From Chrysomallon squamiferum (lineage: Eukaryota > Mollusca > Gastropoda > Neomphalida > Peltospiridae), in assembly GCA_012295275.1 (NCBI GenBank), contig CM022673.1, positions 10,233,288 to 10,297,287 of the forward strand: a stretch of 64,000 bases of DNA. Direction: 5' to 3'. The notes beneath the pieces were generated by a model, which worked only from the letters and a program-made list of their open reading frames with translations, was not told the origin of the DNA and ran no database searches. Numbering within the stretch: position 1 is the first letter of the stretch; every line of letters starts with the position of its first letter. Of the stretch, positions 1 through 43,926 are shown piece after piece. The translations under genes were made by a program, and so were the position numbers.

Positions 1-390
1 ATTATTATTATTATAATTTCATGCTATAGATAAGTATTTTGCATTAAATGCAATTATATCATAGCGCAACGCTAAACATTTTAAAACATACCTGACAGTA
101 TTATCGTAATAATAATAACTCTAGATTTGGCTGTTGTCATTCACTAAACATTTAGCATCATACAAGATAATTATTCAATAATACAACATAATACAAGACA
201 AGAATAATAAAGAAAATTCTTTTGTCGTTTCAGTAATTTAAAATATCTTTAGAATAAATTCGAACCTATCTCTAACACTAAATATTTAAAACTGACTTCA
301 AATAACAGCTTGAACAGGGAAACCTATCTCTGATCTAAAACGGACTTATTATTTGATTAATTAACGTTTTAACTGTCTCTGATTCTGCAG

Positions 391-6925
<6,535 letters not shown>

Positions 6926-7005
6926 TCTGTGTGTGTGTGTGTGTGAGTGTGTTTTTTTATTTGTATCTTTCTATTTATCTGTCTATCTATCTATCTATCT
7001 TTCCA

Positions 7006-7101
<96 letters not shown>

Positions 7102-7113
7102 TAGATACATAAA

Positions 7114-7158
<45 letters not shown>
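6926..7158. repeat. Compound microsatellite (GT)(TATC)(TC)(TA)(AC)(AT)
   Basis: Six dinucleotide or tetranucleotide blocks in series, including about 57 bp of TC and about 38 bp of AT. Confidence 0.97.
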
Positions 7159-7159
<1 letters not shown>

Positions 7160-8090
7160 TATATAATAATCATCATATTTCTTTAACTGTGATTGTAAAA
7201 CATATATACTAAGTTATGATGACTAGGTGTGTTTGTTACAGTAATTATGTACTATTATCTTCTTTTTTAAAGAACATATTAATAAATTAAATTTTATCAC
7301 TTTTAAATGTTATTTATTAATATTCAAAAATAATATGAATAATAAATGTTTGTATGTGTGTATGAAGTCCTATGTACTGATGTGTATGTATGTATACGTA
7401 TGTTTGTGAATATGTATACATATTTAGGTATGTTCATGAATAATGTACATATCTATATACACGATATATTAATGCGCTTACTGAATAAATATTAATTAAA
7501 ACTGCAGTAATAGGAAACTTGATGCACAACAACAAAGTCAAAGAATTAAAATAAATTTATATCATATACAAGTGATACAAAACATTAACAGTTTTCATTT
7601 CATTTAATGCTTTCTTTCTTTCCAAGTGCTTATTATATTATTTACATAATCTGCACGTGCACTGTATACACAGATATGAGTATGTGAGAAAAAGACCCCA
7701 TTAAAACAGCATAAATGTACGAGAAAAAGGCAAAAAGATGTATTAACAAAGAGTCGAATAATACAAAAATTATCAACAATAGCTTGCAGATTTATTTTCA
7801 GGACGTTTAATGTCCTGAAATAATTAGACATTAGAAAATAAAAAAATAAAAAAAATAAAAAATCGAGAACTAAGCAAAACATCTCAAGGGACAGGCTAGT
7901 TGCAGTTTCAAGAAACTAAAAGTAAAATGCATCGGATCGATGACAGTAATACGAGAGAAATCGTAGCATGGCAAGTAAACATTAGCTATTTTGTTTTAGA
8001 AAAAAAAAAACAGTGTATAAAAATATGTCAGACACGGTTTGCATGATTCAAACCATAATGTGTGATGGCGTAGGTTCAGATCTGATGTTT
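7159..8090. other. Spacer, nothing recognised
   Basis: AT-rich sequence of normal complexity. The longest open frames (about 90 codons) lack splice context and family resemblance. Confidence 0.5.
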
Positions 8091-8097
8091 ACATACA

Positions 8098-8102
8098 AAC
8101 AA

Positions 8103-8134
<32 letters not shown>

Positions 8135-8213
8135 ACACACAAACATACACACACAGTCACACACACACACACACACACACACATACATACATATATACAT
8201 ACATACATACATG
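8098..8213. repeat. (AC)n and (CATA)n microsatellite
   Basis: CA blocks interrupted by agacac and agtcac, ending in catacatac units. Confidence 0.97.
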
Positions 8214-9038
8214 CAGTCATAATCATAAGCACATATACATAAAGGTTGTTATGGAATAAACCATAACTGATTTGCTTTGACAGAATAACTGAAATAAAGG
8301 AATAAAGTCTAAGAAAAATTGACAAATAGAATAGAAACAGTTTCAAAATGGAATTATCCTAATCCACAAATCAATTAATGAATTTCAATAGAATAAGTAT
8401 TTAATGCAATGTATTTTAATTCATGAATATTAAAATACGCAATAGATAGAAGTCATAGAAAACCATCATCGATGTATTCTACAGAATCGTCATGGTGTGA
8501 GAAAATAGCTAAGACTTTAGTATTATCATCCTTCCAATTCATTTTATATAACATACTTAGTTTTGAAAAAAAAAGGTATTTCTGGACTAGAACTATTCAA
8601 TATAATAAAATAGAAAAATGGTTACAGTAACTGTCAATATCCTTTTAATTAGACTAGAAGATTGGTTAGGTAGAATGTAAGCAATTTCTGTCCTCTGCGT
8701 GGTTTGTTTTGTTCAAGCTTATTGGAAATTCGTCGCGTGAATAGTAGTTCATCGCTTTCTCAAGACAGAGAAGAACAGGGATCGAAATTCGTTTTGATTA
8801 TCAAACTGTAACCATGAACACGTAGCTGAGAAGGAGTTTAAACGTAAGTCAAGTCAATGGAAATCGTCTTTTGAAACACAAAGTAATGTACTAGCTTCAG
8901 GTTATGGCAAATTGTTCGTCATTTGGTGGAAAAAGGAAAAAACACAGACCTGTTTTAAACAGACACTGGCAGAGGAAAATAAAAGCTTTTGTTTGTAGTT
9001 TAAAACTATTAAAGAAAAAATAATGCGTATTTTGACTG

Positions 9039-9039
<1 letters not shown>
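8214..9039. other. Spacer, nothing recognised
   Basis: Non-repetitive AT-rich sequence without coding exons or RNA genes that I can support. Confidence 0.5.
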
Positions 9040-9080
<41 letters not shown>

Positions 9081-9334
9081 TGCACATATATCAGGTTTGC
9101 ATCATTTACTCTTTATCATGATTTTTTGTATCTTAGGGATGTCATTAACATCGACTGTTTACTGATTTACAATAACAGGACAATCTCTTTTGCTTTTTAT
9201 ATATATATATATATAGTGTCTTTGTTGATGCCTTTGCTTCGAGTCAATGATATATATATATATATATAAACACACACACACACATACATACATACACACG
9301 TACTCACACTCACACAACACACATACACATATAT
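9040..9334. repeat. Three short (TA)n/(CA)n blocks
   Basis: Blocks at about 9043-9080, 9198-9217 and 9249-9334, each TA repeats; the first and third run into CA repeats. Confidence 0.93.
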
Positions 9335-9789
9335 TATTATTATATATCTAAGTTGGAAGGAATCAAAATGGACGTAACGCATTGCAGCTTGGGACAGTTC
9401 TCACAAACTGATGACGTCAGAGGCAACAAGCAATAAAATGGGACTGCAAAAATACCAAAGTTAGATAAAAAGGTGAAGAAAACAATTTTTCTCACAGGAA
9501 CTTTTCTTCTAAGTTGGAGATCTTTCAATATAAAACTGCAAAAATAGCAGCTCTTTTAAGTCAACAGATTCCATGTGTAAATATACGTACATATAAAATC
9601 CATATGAGTAATTAACAAGTAAACAGATAACTAGGCTAAACACACATACAGGCACACATGCTCTAACAAAATGCATCAATGAAACTAATAATATATCACA
9701 AAACGACCATAACGGACATAGAAATTGGAATATTTTTAATTATTATACATATTTTACAGTTCAAATCTTACATATTTAGTGTACATAGC

Positions 9790-9790
9790 A

Positions 9791-9826
<36 letters not shown>
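9790..9826. repeat. (AAT)n microsatellite
   Basis: About 12 aat triplets in an AT-rich spacer. Confidence 0.95.
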
Positions 9827-10424
9827 TAAAAAAAACAATAATTATATATACATTATTATATAACAATTACATATTTTTGTACATATTTTACGAAAAACAT
9901 TTAAAAGTGTTATTAGACTGTCGAGATAATTAAGCAAATGCGTAAAATAATTTTATTATATGAAGCAGATTTTGTACATTTTTCATTTATAATTTGGTTT
10001 ATATGTACAACCATATCTAACCATTTGTTACATTCAAATCAAATCAAATTAAAAAAAAAAAATTAAAAACAAATTTGTGCTGAACAATCTGTATTCATGA
10101 ATATTTCAATGTGTTTGCATGTGTATGTGTGAGTATACGTTTATATTTGTATATGAATATGTATATGTGGATGTCTTGTATGTAATTACATATATATATA
10201 TATATTATGTATTTATACATATAATTATATATGTATATAGGTTTAGGTATATATGATTGGGTGTATGTGCATGTCTATGTGTAGGTAGGTATGTATATGT
10301 ATATTAATAAATATATGAATGTATGTATGTATTTGTGTGTATGTATGTATGAATGTTCGTATGCTTCAAAGATTACATCTGTTTCTCTGTCTGTCTGTAT
10401 GTGTATATGTATATATATGTTTTC

Positions 10425-10541
10425 GTTTGACTTATTAAGTATACAAGTATTTATTTTATCATACACATATTTATCTCTGAAAGAAGTTATTCACCGAGTC
10501 ACAAACTGCGGATTGTGACATACATTAAACCACACGTATTC
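10425..10541 (+). repeat. Dispersed repeat, copy 1 (matches 27365-27491)
   Basis: Shares an ordered series of words with 27365-27491 in the same orientation: tatttattttatcatacaca, tctctgaaagaag, attcacc-agtcaca, actgcggatt-tgacatacat and cacgtattca. Both copies sit beside TG/CA microsatellite, as retroposed elements often do. The family is unknown. Confidence 0.8.
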
Positions 10542-10700
10542 ACAAACACGTATTCACACACACATACACACACACAGAGAGACACAAACACACACACAGA
10601 GACACAAACACACATACATACACACACTCACTCACACATACACACACTCACTCACACACAAATACAGACACACACTCACTCACACACAAACACACACTCA

Positions 10701-10743
<43 letters not shown>

Positions 10744-10747
10744 TCAC
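10537..10747. repeat. (CA)n / CACACTCACT repeat
   Basis: CA repeats with regular actcactcac, agagacac and atac interruptions. A His/Thr frame here is translated repeat. Confidence 0.96.
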
Positions 10748-11407
10748 AGTACGAAATGACTGAAATTACCGACAGAACACTAGCTAAGCAAATTACAGCC
10801 AGCATTAACATAGCCTGGGTTTTAATAATTCTTTTTATTACTTGCATAGATTTTTTATTGCTGATACGTTTTATAATTTAATGTTTCTTTGGCTTAACAC
10901 CATCTAATTTCTGTCCATAATAGAATCAATGGAAAATCTGATATATACGACACGAATAAAAGTGAAAAAAAAACCTACAAAAAAACTACAATGTTCATTT
11001 AAGAAATTTTAGTCACTAGGTAGTAAAATAAAAATAAATGAGGCGATAAAATTACAAAACAGACATAATTTTTATTTTAATGCTTTAGTGACGTCATTAT
11101 CATAAATTCATTAAATGTTTCTATAGACGTCTTGGAAAATAAATAGAGATAACATGACTGTTACGACGTTTTTCATTAAAGGCTTCTACTGACGGTGCAA
11201 TTTTAGTAACCTTTATATTTTTATATATCAGTTGTCTCGCATTGATCAATAACAACATAATCACAGAACGCATTATAAACAAATCGTAGAATAAAAAAAT
11301 GTCAACATTTCTGAAATATAATACATGTCGGGCAGAATAATTCTATTTTTAAGGTAATTTGATTCCAGCGAAAAGAAATAAAATATCGTTTTTATTCTTA
11401 AACGAAA

Positions 11408-11409
<2 letters not shown>
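10748..11409. other. Spacer, nothing recognised
   Basis: AT-rich and mostly non-repetitive; no gene or RNA recognised. Confidence 0.5.

Positions 11410-11489
<80 letters not shown>
11410..11489. repeat. (AAT)n microsatellite, ~80 bp
   Basis: Uninterrupted taa/aat triplets. Confidence 0.97.
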
Positions 11490-11623
11490 TTTAACCTGTA
11501 TATATGTAAACTTCTAGAAATAAGAAAATAATATATGAAAACTTTCTATTAAATGTACGCAGTAATACAAAATATTTAAATGCATGACGTTATAGGGGAA
11601 CGTAAAATGTAAATTGTGTGCTT

Positions 11624-11900
11624 AATAATAATAATAATAATAATAATAACAACAACAACAATAATCATAATCATAAAAATCGTCATAATCTTCTTCATCA
11701 TAATACTAATAATAGTTATAATAATAATAAAAAAAATCATCATCATCATCTTCATAATAATAATAATAACAATAATAACAATAATAATCATAATCATAAT
11801 AATCATCATAATCTTCTTCATCATAATACTAATAATAGTTATAATAATAATAATAAAAAAACATCATCATCATCTTCATAATAATAATAATAATAAAATG
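11624..11900. repeat. (AAT)/(CAT) repeat with ~133-bp tandem duplication
   Basis: A block starting cataatcttcttcatcata at 11684 recurs at 11817 and is followed both times by ctaataatagttataataa and catcatcatcttcataata. Long Asn/Ile frames here are repeat translation. Confidence 0.9.
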
Positions 11901-11965
11901 AAGAAAAAAAAAAAGAAAAAAAAATCATCACTTTTATATATTTCAGTTTAATATGGATGTCTCGT

Positions 11966-25595
<13,630 letters not shown>

Positions 25596-25736
25596 AACTA
25601 TGAATGTTTAAGCGACGGAGTTGTATCTGGCGTGAACAACGACTACCGTGACTCCAGAGGGGTGACGTTCAGACATACATCCAGACTTGAAAAGAATCAG
25701 TGAGACTTTAATCTCGAACTCCGCTTTGCCACTGTC

Positions 25737-25744
25737 TTTATATA
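25737..25744 (-). promoter_or_regulatory. TATA box of the CCP/MAM receptor gene
   Basis: TATATAAA on the - strand, about 140-150 bp upstream of the predicted start codon at 25595. The expected start of transcription is about 25706-25715. There is no other strong TATA element between it and the ATG, apart from (TA)n inside the intron. Confidence 0.55.
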
Positions 25745-26025
25745 GCGAACGTAACTGAAAGCAAACATGGCGCCCCACTCCCAGGAAGTGGACCGACTAG
25801 TTACTTAACTTCTTCGTGCAACTCGACCCAACCACACTTAGAATAATCGTTGACAAGTATTTTATTTGTGAAACGGCTAAGAGGGTAACGGCAATCTGCA
25901 AAAACTACGTTTTGTGAGAAGTCGCTCATTATGTCCTTAAAACTGTGAACGTTTATTACACTACACTCGTATTTTGTGGGGTTTTTTCTGTGTTTTTTTG
26001 TCTGTTTCACAGTTTCTTTCTCTCT

Positions 26026-26900
<875 letters not shown>

Positions 26901-27209
26901 ATAGGTCGTCTGACCTGCTACTAACAGAAATTTGATAGATCGGAAAAAAACTGAAGTTTCTAATAAACAACGAGGAAACCAGAGTTGTTTTCCTCTCTTA
27001 AGATATAAAATTTCCTATTTAAAACTCATTATATGGTGTTTGTTTTGTTCCTTTTGGTTTTTAGATGATTCAACTAATATCAATTTTAAAAAATTTAATT
27101 TTATGACAATAGCATATAATTATGTACTCAAGTGTTCAGTGGTAAAAGTAATGATACCAAAGTAAGCAGAGAAAATGTTGGCCATGGTCCAAGATTAAAA
27201 AATGTGTGT

Positions 27210-27340
27210 ATATGTACAGATATATATGTGTGTGTGTGTTTGTGTTTGTGTGTGTATGTATGTATGTATATACATGCATGCATACATACATACACATGTG
27301 TGTGGGTGTATGTGTGTATGTATGTATAAACGGTTATATC
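27210..27340. repeat. (TG)n/(TGTA)n microsatellite
   Basis: Imperfect tgtg and tatg units. Confidence 0.93.
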
Positions 27341-27364
27341 TGTTTCTCTACCTGACTGTGTAGT

Positions 27365-27491
27365 TGTTTGACTATTTAGGTATATAAGTATTTATTTTAT
27401 CATACACATATTTGTCTCTGAAAGAAGGCATTCACCAAGTCACATACTGCGGATTATGACATACATCATTATTCATAAACGCACGTATTCA
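27365..27491 (+). repeat. Dispersed repeat, copy 2 (matches 10425-10541)
   Basis: Same ordered word series as copy 1, flanked on both sides by TGTA/TG microsatellite. Confidence 0.8.
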
Positions 27492-27499
27492 TGTAGGCA

Positions 27500-27607
27500 T
27501 GCATGTATTTATGTATGTATGTATGTATCTATATATGTATGTATGTATGTATGTGTGTGTGTGTGTTTGTGTGCATGTGTGTGTGTGTTATTGTGTGTGT
27601 TACTGTA

Positions 27608-27642
<35 letters not shown>

Positions 27643-27652
27643 GTGTGGTGGT
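27500..27652. repeat. (TGTA)n(TG)n microsatellite
   Basis: tgtatgta units followed by TG with short gcgcgc interruptions. Confidence 0.95.
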
Positions 27653-27974
27653 GGATTCCCTCTGTTGAGTTCAGTGACCACCAAGTTAATACGACATGCA
27701 GATATGATGTCAAGTTTAACCTAAGGCTAACCTTTATATTTATTTATTTTTATTGGGTCAGGTCAGAATTACAATTAACCCTTAAACCGTCGAATATCCG
27801 TTTCCTTTCGTTTGAGAAATTAAAAACAATTACAACTCAAAACAACTCTGTCTGTTTCCTTTCTCCTTGTACTTATCGCTGAAAAGCTTTCAAATCAAAA
27901 AACTAAATGCCTAAGTATCTTCATTGAACATACAGTGTTGTTAATTCTTTATTTATTCTCTATCTTTCTATCTT

Positions 27975-28002
27975 ATGTGTTATGTGTGTGGGTGTGTGTT
28001 TG

Positions 28003-28084
<82 letters not shown>

Positions 28085-28115
28085 CGTGTGTGTGAGTGTA
28101 TAAATATATATATAT
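27975..28115. repeat. (TG)n(TA)n(TG)n microsatellite
   Basis: A TA core of about 45 bp between two TG blocks. Confidence 0.96.
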
Positions 28116-28187
28116 AACAGAAATATAGACCAATTATATATCTTTGTTTTTCTCTTATACTGTGTCTACATGATTGTCTATTTATCT

Positions 28188-28305
<118 letters not shown>

Positions 28306-28643
28306 CATTTCTCTATTTGACTTTAACCAAACAATTTCAAATACAACCAGACATTTTTTTTTATCGAATTGTTAGCTTCTTGTCTAAATATAAATCTTTC
28401 TACAAACATTTGTGTTGTTCTTCTGCATTTTAATGAGGAGACGATCAATGGAAGACAACATGCCGCAAAAACAATGCGCGAATACAATCATTTGACTGAC
28501 AGAACATCCCCTGGTTAATTAGAAGAAAAAAATTGACATTTTCTTAAAGTAGGTCTACTGTTATTGTGTTAAATATGGTATTGGGCGGCCACACCCAATA
28601 GTGTCTTGTTGAACTTCATGTGTATGTCTGTCTTTCTACTTGT

Positions 28644-28684
<41 letters not shown>

Positions 28685-28810
28685 AATAAGGGTATGTTGT
28701 TATTATGTGATATATACATGATATATAACGGCCACAGCTAATGTTACATTATCTTCAAGAAAGACACAAGACACAAAAATGCGTGTGTGTATGTGTGCGT
28801 GTCTGGGTAT

Positions 28811-28862
28811 GTGCTTCATTAAATAATAGTAATAATAATAATAATCGTAGTAGTAATAATAA

Positions 28863-28925
<63 letters not shown>

Positions 28926-28949
28926 CGGATGCACTAGTAGTAGTAGTAA

Positions 28950-29006
<57 letters not shown>

Positions 29007-29036
29007 CCAGAATAGTAGTTGTTGTTGTTGTAATAA
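28811..29036. repeat. (AGT)n microsatellite
   Basis: About 200 bp of agt triplets with aat and ttg edges; a poly-Ser/poly-Leu frame results. Confidence 0.97.
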
Positions 29037-29950
29037 TATTGATAATAATCTCTGTCTACAAGACCAGTGGTACATATTTGTGTTCCCAGGCAGTTTAAAT
29101 ATAATTATGAAGATCAAATTACCTATGATTATAGACATTTATCTAATCAGTACGATACATGAATATCTCATTTGGTCAGTGAACTGGTTGTTTTCAATTA
29201 TTAAATTCCTGACACATTTCTGAAAAAAAAAAAAAATTTTTTTTTTTTAAAATGTCCATGGCGGAGGTACTTGGATCTTGCATTTAATTATTTCAAATAA
29301 TTAGAGTGGAATAAACAAAATTTGAAATGTTCTTTAAAACAGTGACTACGCCTGTTTAAGTGGACAAACTGATAAACAGATACTGTGCTGTGCTCATAGG
29401 AAGAACGTATAATATTTAATGAACATTTCAACACATTTTGTTTTTAAAACTAATAGAAGTGCCAAAGAACGACACTTGTTTACATTATTATAAGTGGATA
29501 TTAGATACAAAAAAATGTTAGGCTATTATTACAGTTAACGATATTGTAAATAAATAATAATTGTTCAGAGACGCTATAATTTACTTAAACTTCACAGAGT
29601 ACATTTTGTTGTTTCAGTTAATTTATTAAAATGCTGCTATTGTTTGTAACTGTGGCTGTCGTTATTTTAATGGAATATAACATGGTACTAATACTACTAC
29701 TACTACCACCACTACTTCTACTACTACTACTAGTACTCTTTCTTTCAATCTCTCTCGCTTTTTCTCTAGCTGTCTTTTTTGTTTTCTTTTTATTTATAAT
29801 GCTACTCTTTTAAATAATACATTTAAGATCTGCTATTCTTATATACAATTTTTTAAATTTTATTGAGCAATATATTAATAAATCAAAAAGACATTTATAT
29901 GTAAATAACTAAAGTTATATATATATACAGGTATAGATATAGATATAGAT
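29037..29950. other. Spacer, nothing recognised
   Basis: AT-rich with an A run and T run at about 29223-29250; no coding exon supported. Confidence 0.5.
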
Positions 29951-29955
29951 GGATG

Positions 29956-29977
29956 GATATGTGTATGTGTATGTGTA

Positions 29978-30040
<63 letters not shown>
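29956..30040. repeat. (TG)n microsatellite
   Basis: About 60 bp of pure TG after tatg units. Confidence 0.97.
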
Positions 30041-30041
<1 letters not shown>

Positions 30042-30434
30042 TACAGTATATACTAAATTTTAATTACTCAAGGGAAATAACTGCAGTTTTACTCAATGCA
30101 TACCGACTACAGAACACTGAATCAGCATTTTATTACCGATTGGAGATACTGTCAATCAATTAATAAATAAACAACAAACAAACAAATAAAATAAATAAAG
30201 TGTAATATCCATCAAACGTCTACATTTATTTATTTCTAATCCAAAACAAGTCAAATCAAGAAGCAAATCTTTTTATTTTTCTGAATCAGTTGTTAAAAAA
30301 TAACACAAATGACGAATGAATAGTTACAAAGAATGAACGTGCATAGTTTATAATGTTAATTTTTATTATTTACATTTATATACATTTTTCAAAGAAAAAA
30401 GAAAAAAAGAACGAAAATAAATATTATTACTGTG

Positions 30435-31150
30435 AAGAACATACTTTAAAATACAGGAATTCGAATGATGTAACAAATTCAAATTTGAATAATGCAAAAC
30501 TCTCAAATTTGAATTATATAAGATGATTTTAATGATAAACGATATTAATATCTGGATGAATAATGAATCTTTAAAGATACTCTAATGTGCATGAGGTATT
30601 ACAATTTGATTGAAGAACGTTCTTTACAAAGTATTCAAATCTGAATATTGCAAAATGAAACGGATATGATCAAATTTCACAGAGATACGAAATTCAGTCT
30701 GGATAAATGATTATCTTACAATACATTCATTTGTATTATAAAATTTAACAGACACTCAGGCTAAGATGAAACTAGAATCATATATAAACTCAAATCTTAT
30801 TACTACACTCAGATTTTAATAATTAAAAAAAAAATTGATTATTTATTTAATACTAAAATGTGGATATTTGTACCATACAAATACATACTCAACTCTGAAT
30901 GGAATAATTATGATAATAAGTTATGGGCAAAGCATTTAACATCCAAGATACTCAAATTTGAATCATATAAAATACTTGAATCTGGATGAAACAAGTAAGT
31001 TACAAGAAATCAAAATTTTGAATGATGTTTTCAGATATGAATACAACAGAACAAGTTAAGTCATAAATTTTTGATAAAATTCATGCAATGAAATAAAAAT
31101 TCAATGAAAAATATTTGGATGAAATGTGTACCGCAAAAATATTCAAGGTT
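30435..31150. repeat. Degenerate array with palindromic TTCAAATTTGAAT core
   Basis: Words such as ttcaaatttgaataat, ctcaaatttgaattat, attcaaatctgaatat, ctcaaatttgaatcat and cttgaatctggatgaa recur at irregular intervals over about 700 bp, separated by AT-rich spacers. Confidence 0.6.
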
Positions 31151-33100
31151 ATAATAAATTAACAAATCACATCCTTATTGTCGTTCTTCTTCTTTTAAAT
31201 TTATTTGTTCATCGAATTTCAAATCTTAACATTTCTGATGTTATTTACAATCTGTAAATTAACTATATATATATGGCAATAATAAATACAATAAATAATA
31301 TAAAAATTTTTTTAAATATCTTACAGTCATAAGTTTAATGATTAAAATTCGATTAATCATTAGTTTGACTAGCAGCTGGGGAAAGAAAGAAAAACAATAT
31401 TAGACTAGCATACGTTCTAACTGAACAACTAAACCCGGCTTGAATTTTCTTTTTTCTTTTTGTTTTTTAACTGTTAGCGTTTTAAACTGATGAAAAGTAA
31501 AATAGTACAACTGGTTTACTATTTAATTCATATGATATACAGTAATCTTTTTTTCAAATTAAAATAACACTTGCTAGCACAAGGGAAATTATATTATCAC
31601 ATCAACATAATCCATCGGTTTACACATTTCCTTTAAGATGGTTAATTTAAAGACGTGATGGAATTAATAATTTGTTGAAGAGATGCGATTATCAGAGTAG
31701 ATATATTGTTTGCCAGTGTCTACGTACACGTGCATTTAACAATGGCATGCATACTCACCGTGCATTCGCTTTTTAACTAAAGCTTAAACACACAAACATT
31801 AAACTGACTTGGACACACAACCAAGGCGCCTTAAACAAAATAATACAAGAAAGATTTAAAAATGTGACTGATTTATAAATAGCTATGTCTTTCTTTATAG
31901 CTACTGATGGCATGACGACAGCTCTGTTGGTGATGATATGGATATTGGTTGTGTAACTCAAAAAGGAAAAGAAATATAACTTGGATCTCTTACTACTAAT
32001 TGTTTATAATTCATTTTGCTCTCTAAAGTTAATTTACTTGTTAAAAATCCACAACAGTCTAAAAAATTATATTCCTAAATTGTTATTATCATTATATCGT
32101 TGATATGTTCAAGGGTCCATTGTATTCAGCGATTTATGATGTAGTTCTCAAAAAATAATAATTAATGAAGAAAAGTTATAATCAATTTCGATATGTTTTT
32201 TTGATAACATGGATGTACAAATTGTTAGTTCATATATTTAGGACCATCACAGTTTTATTAAGAGCTACGTAGTTTATCAGATACTTTACATATTTTTATT
32301 ACAGTAATGAAAAATATGATATCTTTGTCACTATCATTTCTACATATGACACACATCTACATACGTAAATAATAAAATAAAAATTCACATCTTATACAAT
32401 CTATTTTCTATTAATATTACTTTCTATGGCATTATCTGCAGTTTGGTCCACAGTGGAAAACAGAATCACACACAACAAAATCACTTTTATCATGTAATGC
32501 GAATCAGCTATTACATTTCTGAATGATTCTACTGCTGCTACCGCTGCAGTTGTTGTAACTGCTGCTGCTGCTGTTCGTGATGATCACGCAGTCATTTCAG
32601 TGTTCTGGGTTGTGCATGTAGTGGAAGTTTATTGGAATCATTCTGGTAAAGGCCGATCAAGTTTTCCAGTTCTCCAAACTAAAAGAATAACTTATGTTGT
32701 TGTCCAAAGGTGTTAGCTCAAATGCATATGACGAGATTTCTTTTTATTCAGGAACATTGATCACTTTTTCAGAGATCTTTGGCGGTGAAGGGAAATAACT
32801 TGTCCTGGAAATTATATTTTTAAAAATTAATATATAAAATACAGTTTTCAAATGCAGTTCTTTTTTTTTTTTTTTTTTCTTTTATTTAATTTATCTTTTA
32901 TTTTTTTTTTTTTTTTTTAAATCTAAGTTCATAAAATATTTTATCAATGCAATTAATTTCAAATTAAACATGATGTTCCTGTAGTGGTTTAATTGTTATA
33001 CTTCAGAATTTTCCGTGTCATTTAATATCTATGATTTATCTTGATGTGTATATTTTAGTTCTGTATACTATACAACTAATGATATTTACCCTAAAACAGT
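31151..33100. other. Spacer and presumed 3' flank of the kinase gene
   Basis: Downstream of the kinase stop codon (33101-33103, - strand). It includes T runs near 32860-32920 with TTTATT (AATAAA on the - strand) at about 32881, a possible polyadenylation signal, and a short CTG-rich patch at about 32530-32575. No separate gene was recognised. Confidence 0.45.
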
Positions 33101-42636
<9,536 letters not shown>

Positions 42637-42639
42637 CTG

Positions 42640-43926
42640 GAAAATTCAAAACAATATTGCATGAAAATATTATAAAATTATTGTTTAGTTTATTTACTAT
42701 TTATTTTAACATTATTATAAATATATTTTAGGAGATATTTATATTCACAATTTCCTCCCTTCTCACTCTGGATTCCGGAACAAAATTCCCATTCATTCAT
42801 CTCCCTCTCTCTGTTTCTCTGTTTCTCTTTTGTTTTTCATTGACAAACTCTAACCATGGAATTCAGTTTTCAAAAATAACGTAACAAACAATATTCATGT
42901 CCTAAGATAACGTAGTGTTAAATATCAGAAATTCTTGATCATGCGCAGATCATGCGCAGCTAACAATCTACCAGATTGAACGTGTTAGATTAAAAAACTT
43001 GAAACACGAGAAGAGTTGCAAATTAGTTTCGTTTGCTAAATGTTACAAGATGCCAATAAACTAAAGATTTCAAAAACACTCGTTCATCTGTACAAACCAT
43101 TTAATCAAGGAAGTATATAAAATCAAAAATCGTTTATACATAAATAAAACACCCTCTTCTTATTAGTATGCAGGCACGTCTATTTCGATCATCATATAAT
43201 AATGTTCCGGTAAATTTTCTTGCTTTTTGCCAAAATTATCTTAAAAATCATGTTTTCTCTGAGGAGTTTTGTTTTGTTTTGTTTTGTTTGTTTTTTTAGT
43301 CGTTGTCGACGATGTTGTTGTTGTTGTTTTACAGAGGTGATTATTTCACTTTAGGAAAATGATTCTTCTGCCGCATAAAAGTGAAAGGGATAGGTAATTT
43401 ATTTATTTTTGTTGTTTTTTTCATTCTATTTCACTGTGTTAATTTGGTTTTAAAAAATAATAATTATGTGAATACCTGTAGCAATTTTTTTCAAGTACTG
43501 ATGGCAGTAGTTAGTAGATCTGTTCCTCTGGTCGTAGAGTCACGTACTGTTTGTTCAGCTGTAGATTTGTTTTCTGTTCCTCCAAGATGTAATTTTGTTG
43601 TTAAAGTGTACTTTGTTTATATTAGTTGATTAACTATTAGATCCTTCTCGCTAAATGTTTACATTACAATAAGTTAATAAATAGAGTACTCCATTTAGCT
43701 TCTTACAGGACAAAAAAATGACTCATATGAATAATTCAATTAAAAAGATATATATATATATATATATACAATTCACAGAATTTATATACCTTTAATTTGT
43801 GTAGTAGAATGTGAGCTAGGAAAGAAATATACAGATTAAAGATGCATATTATGGCTTTTCATAATGTAAAGAAATTTCTGATTTGAATCAGTGTTTACTT
43901 AGTTTTCAGTTATTTATAAATGACTC
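42640..43926. other. Kinase 5' intron, nothing recognised
   Basis: AT-rich, with a short (TA)n near 43750-43768. Confidence 0.5.

Noticed and set aside
25801-26010. 69-codon - strand frame upstream of the receptor promoter
   Set aside because: Normal composition but no splice context, family match or promoter; length is within chance.
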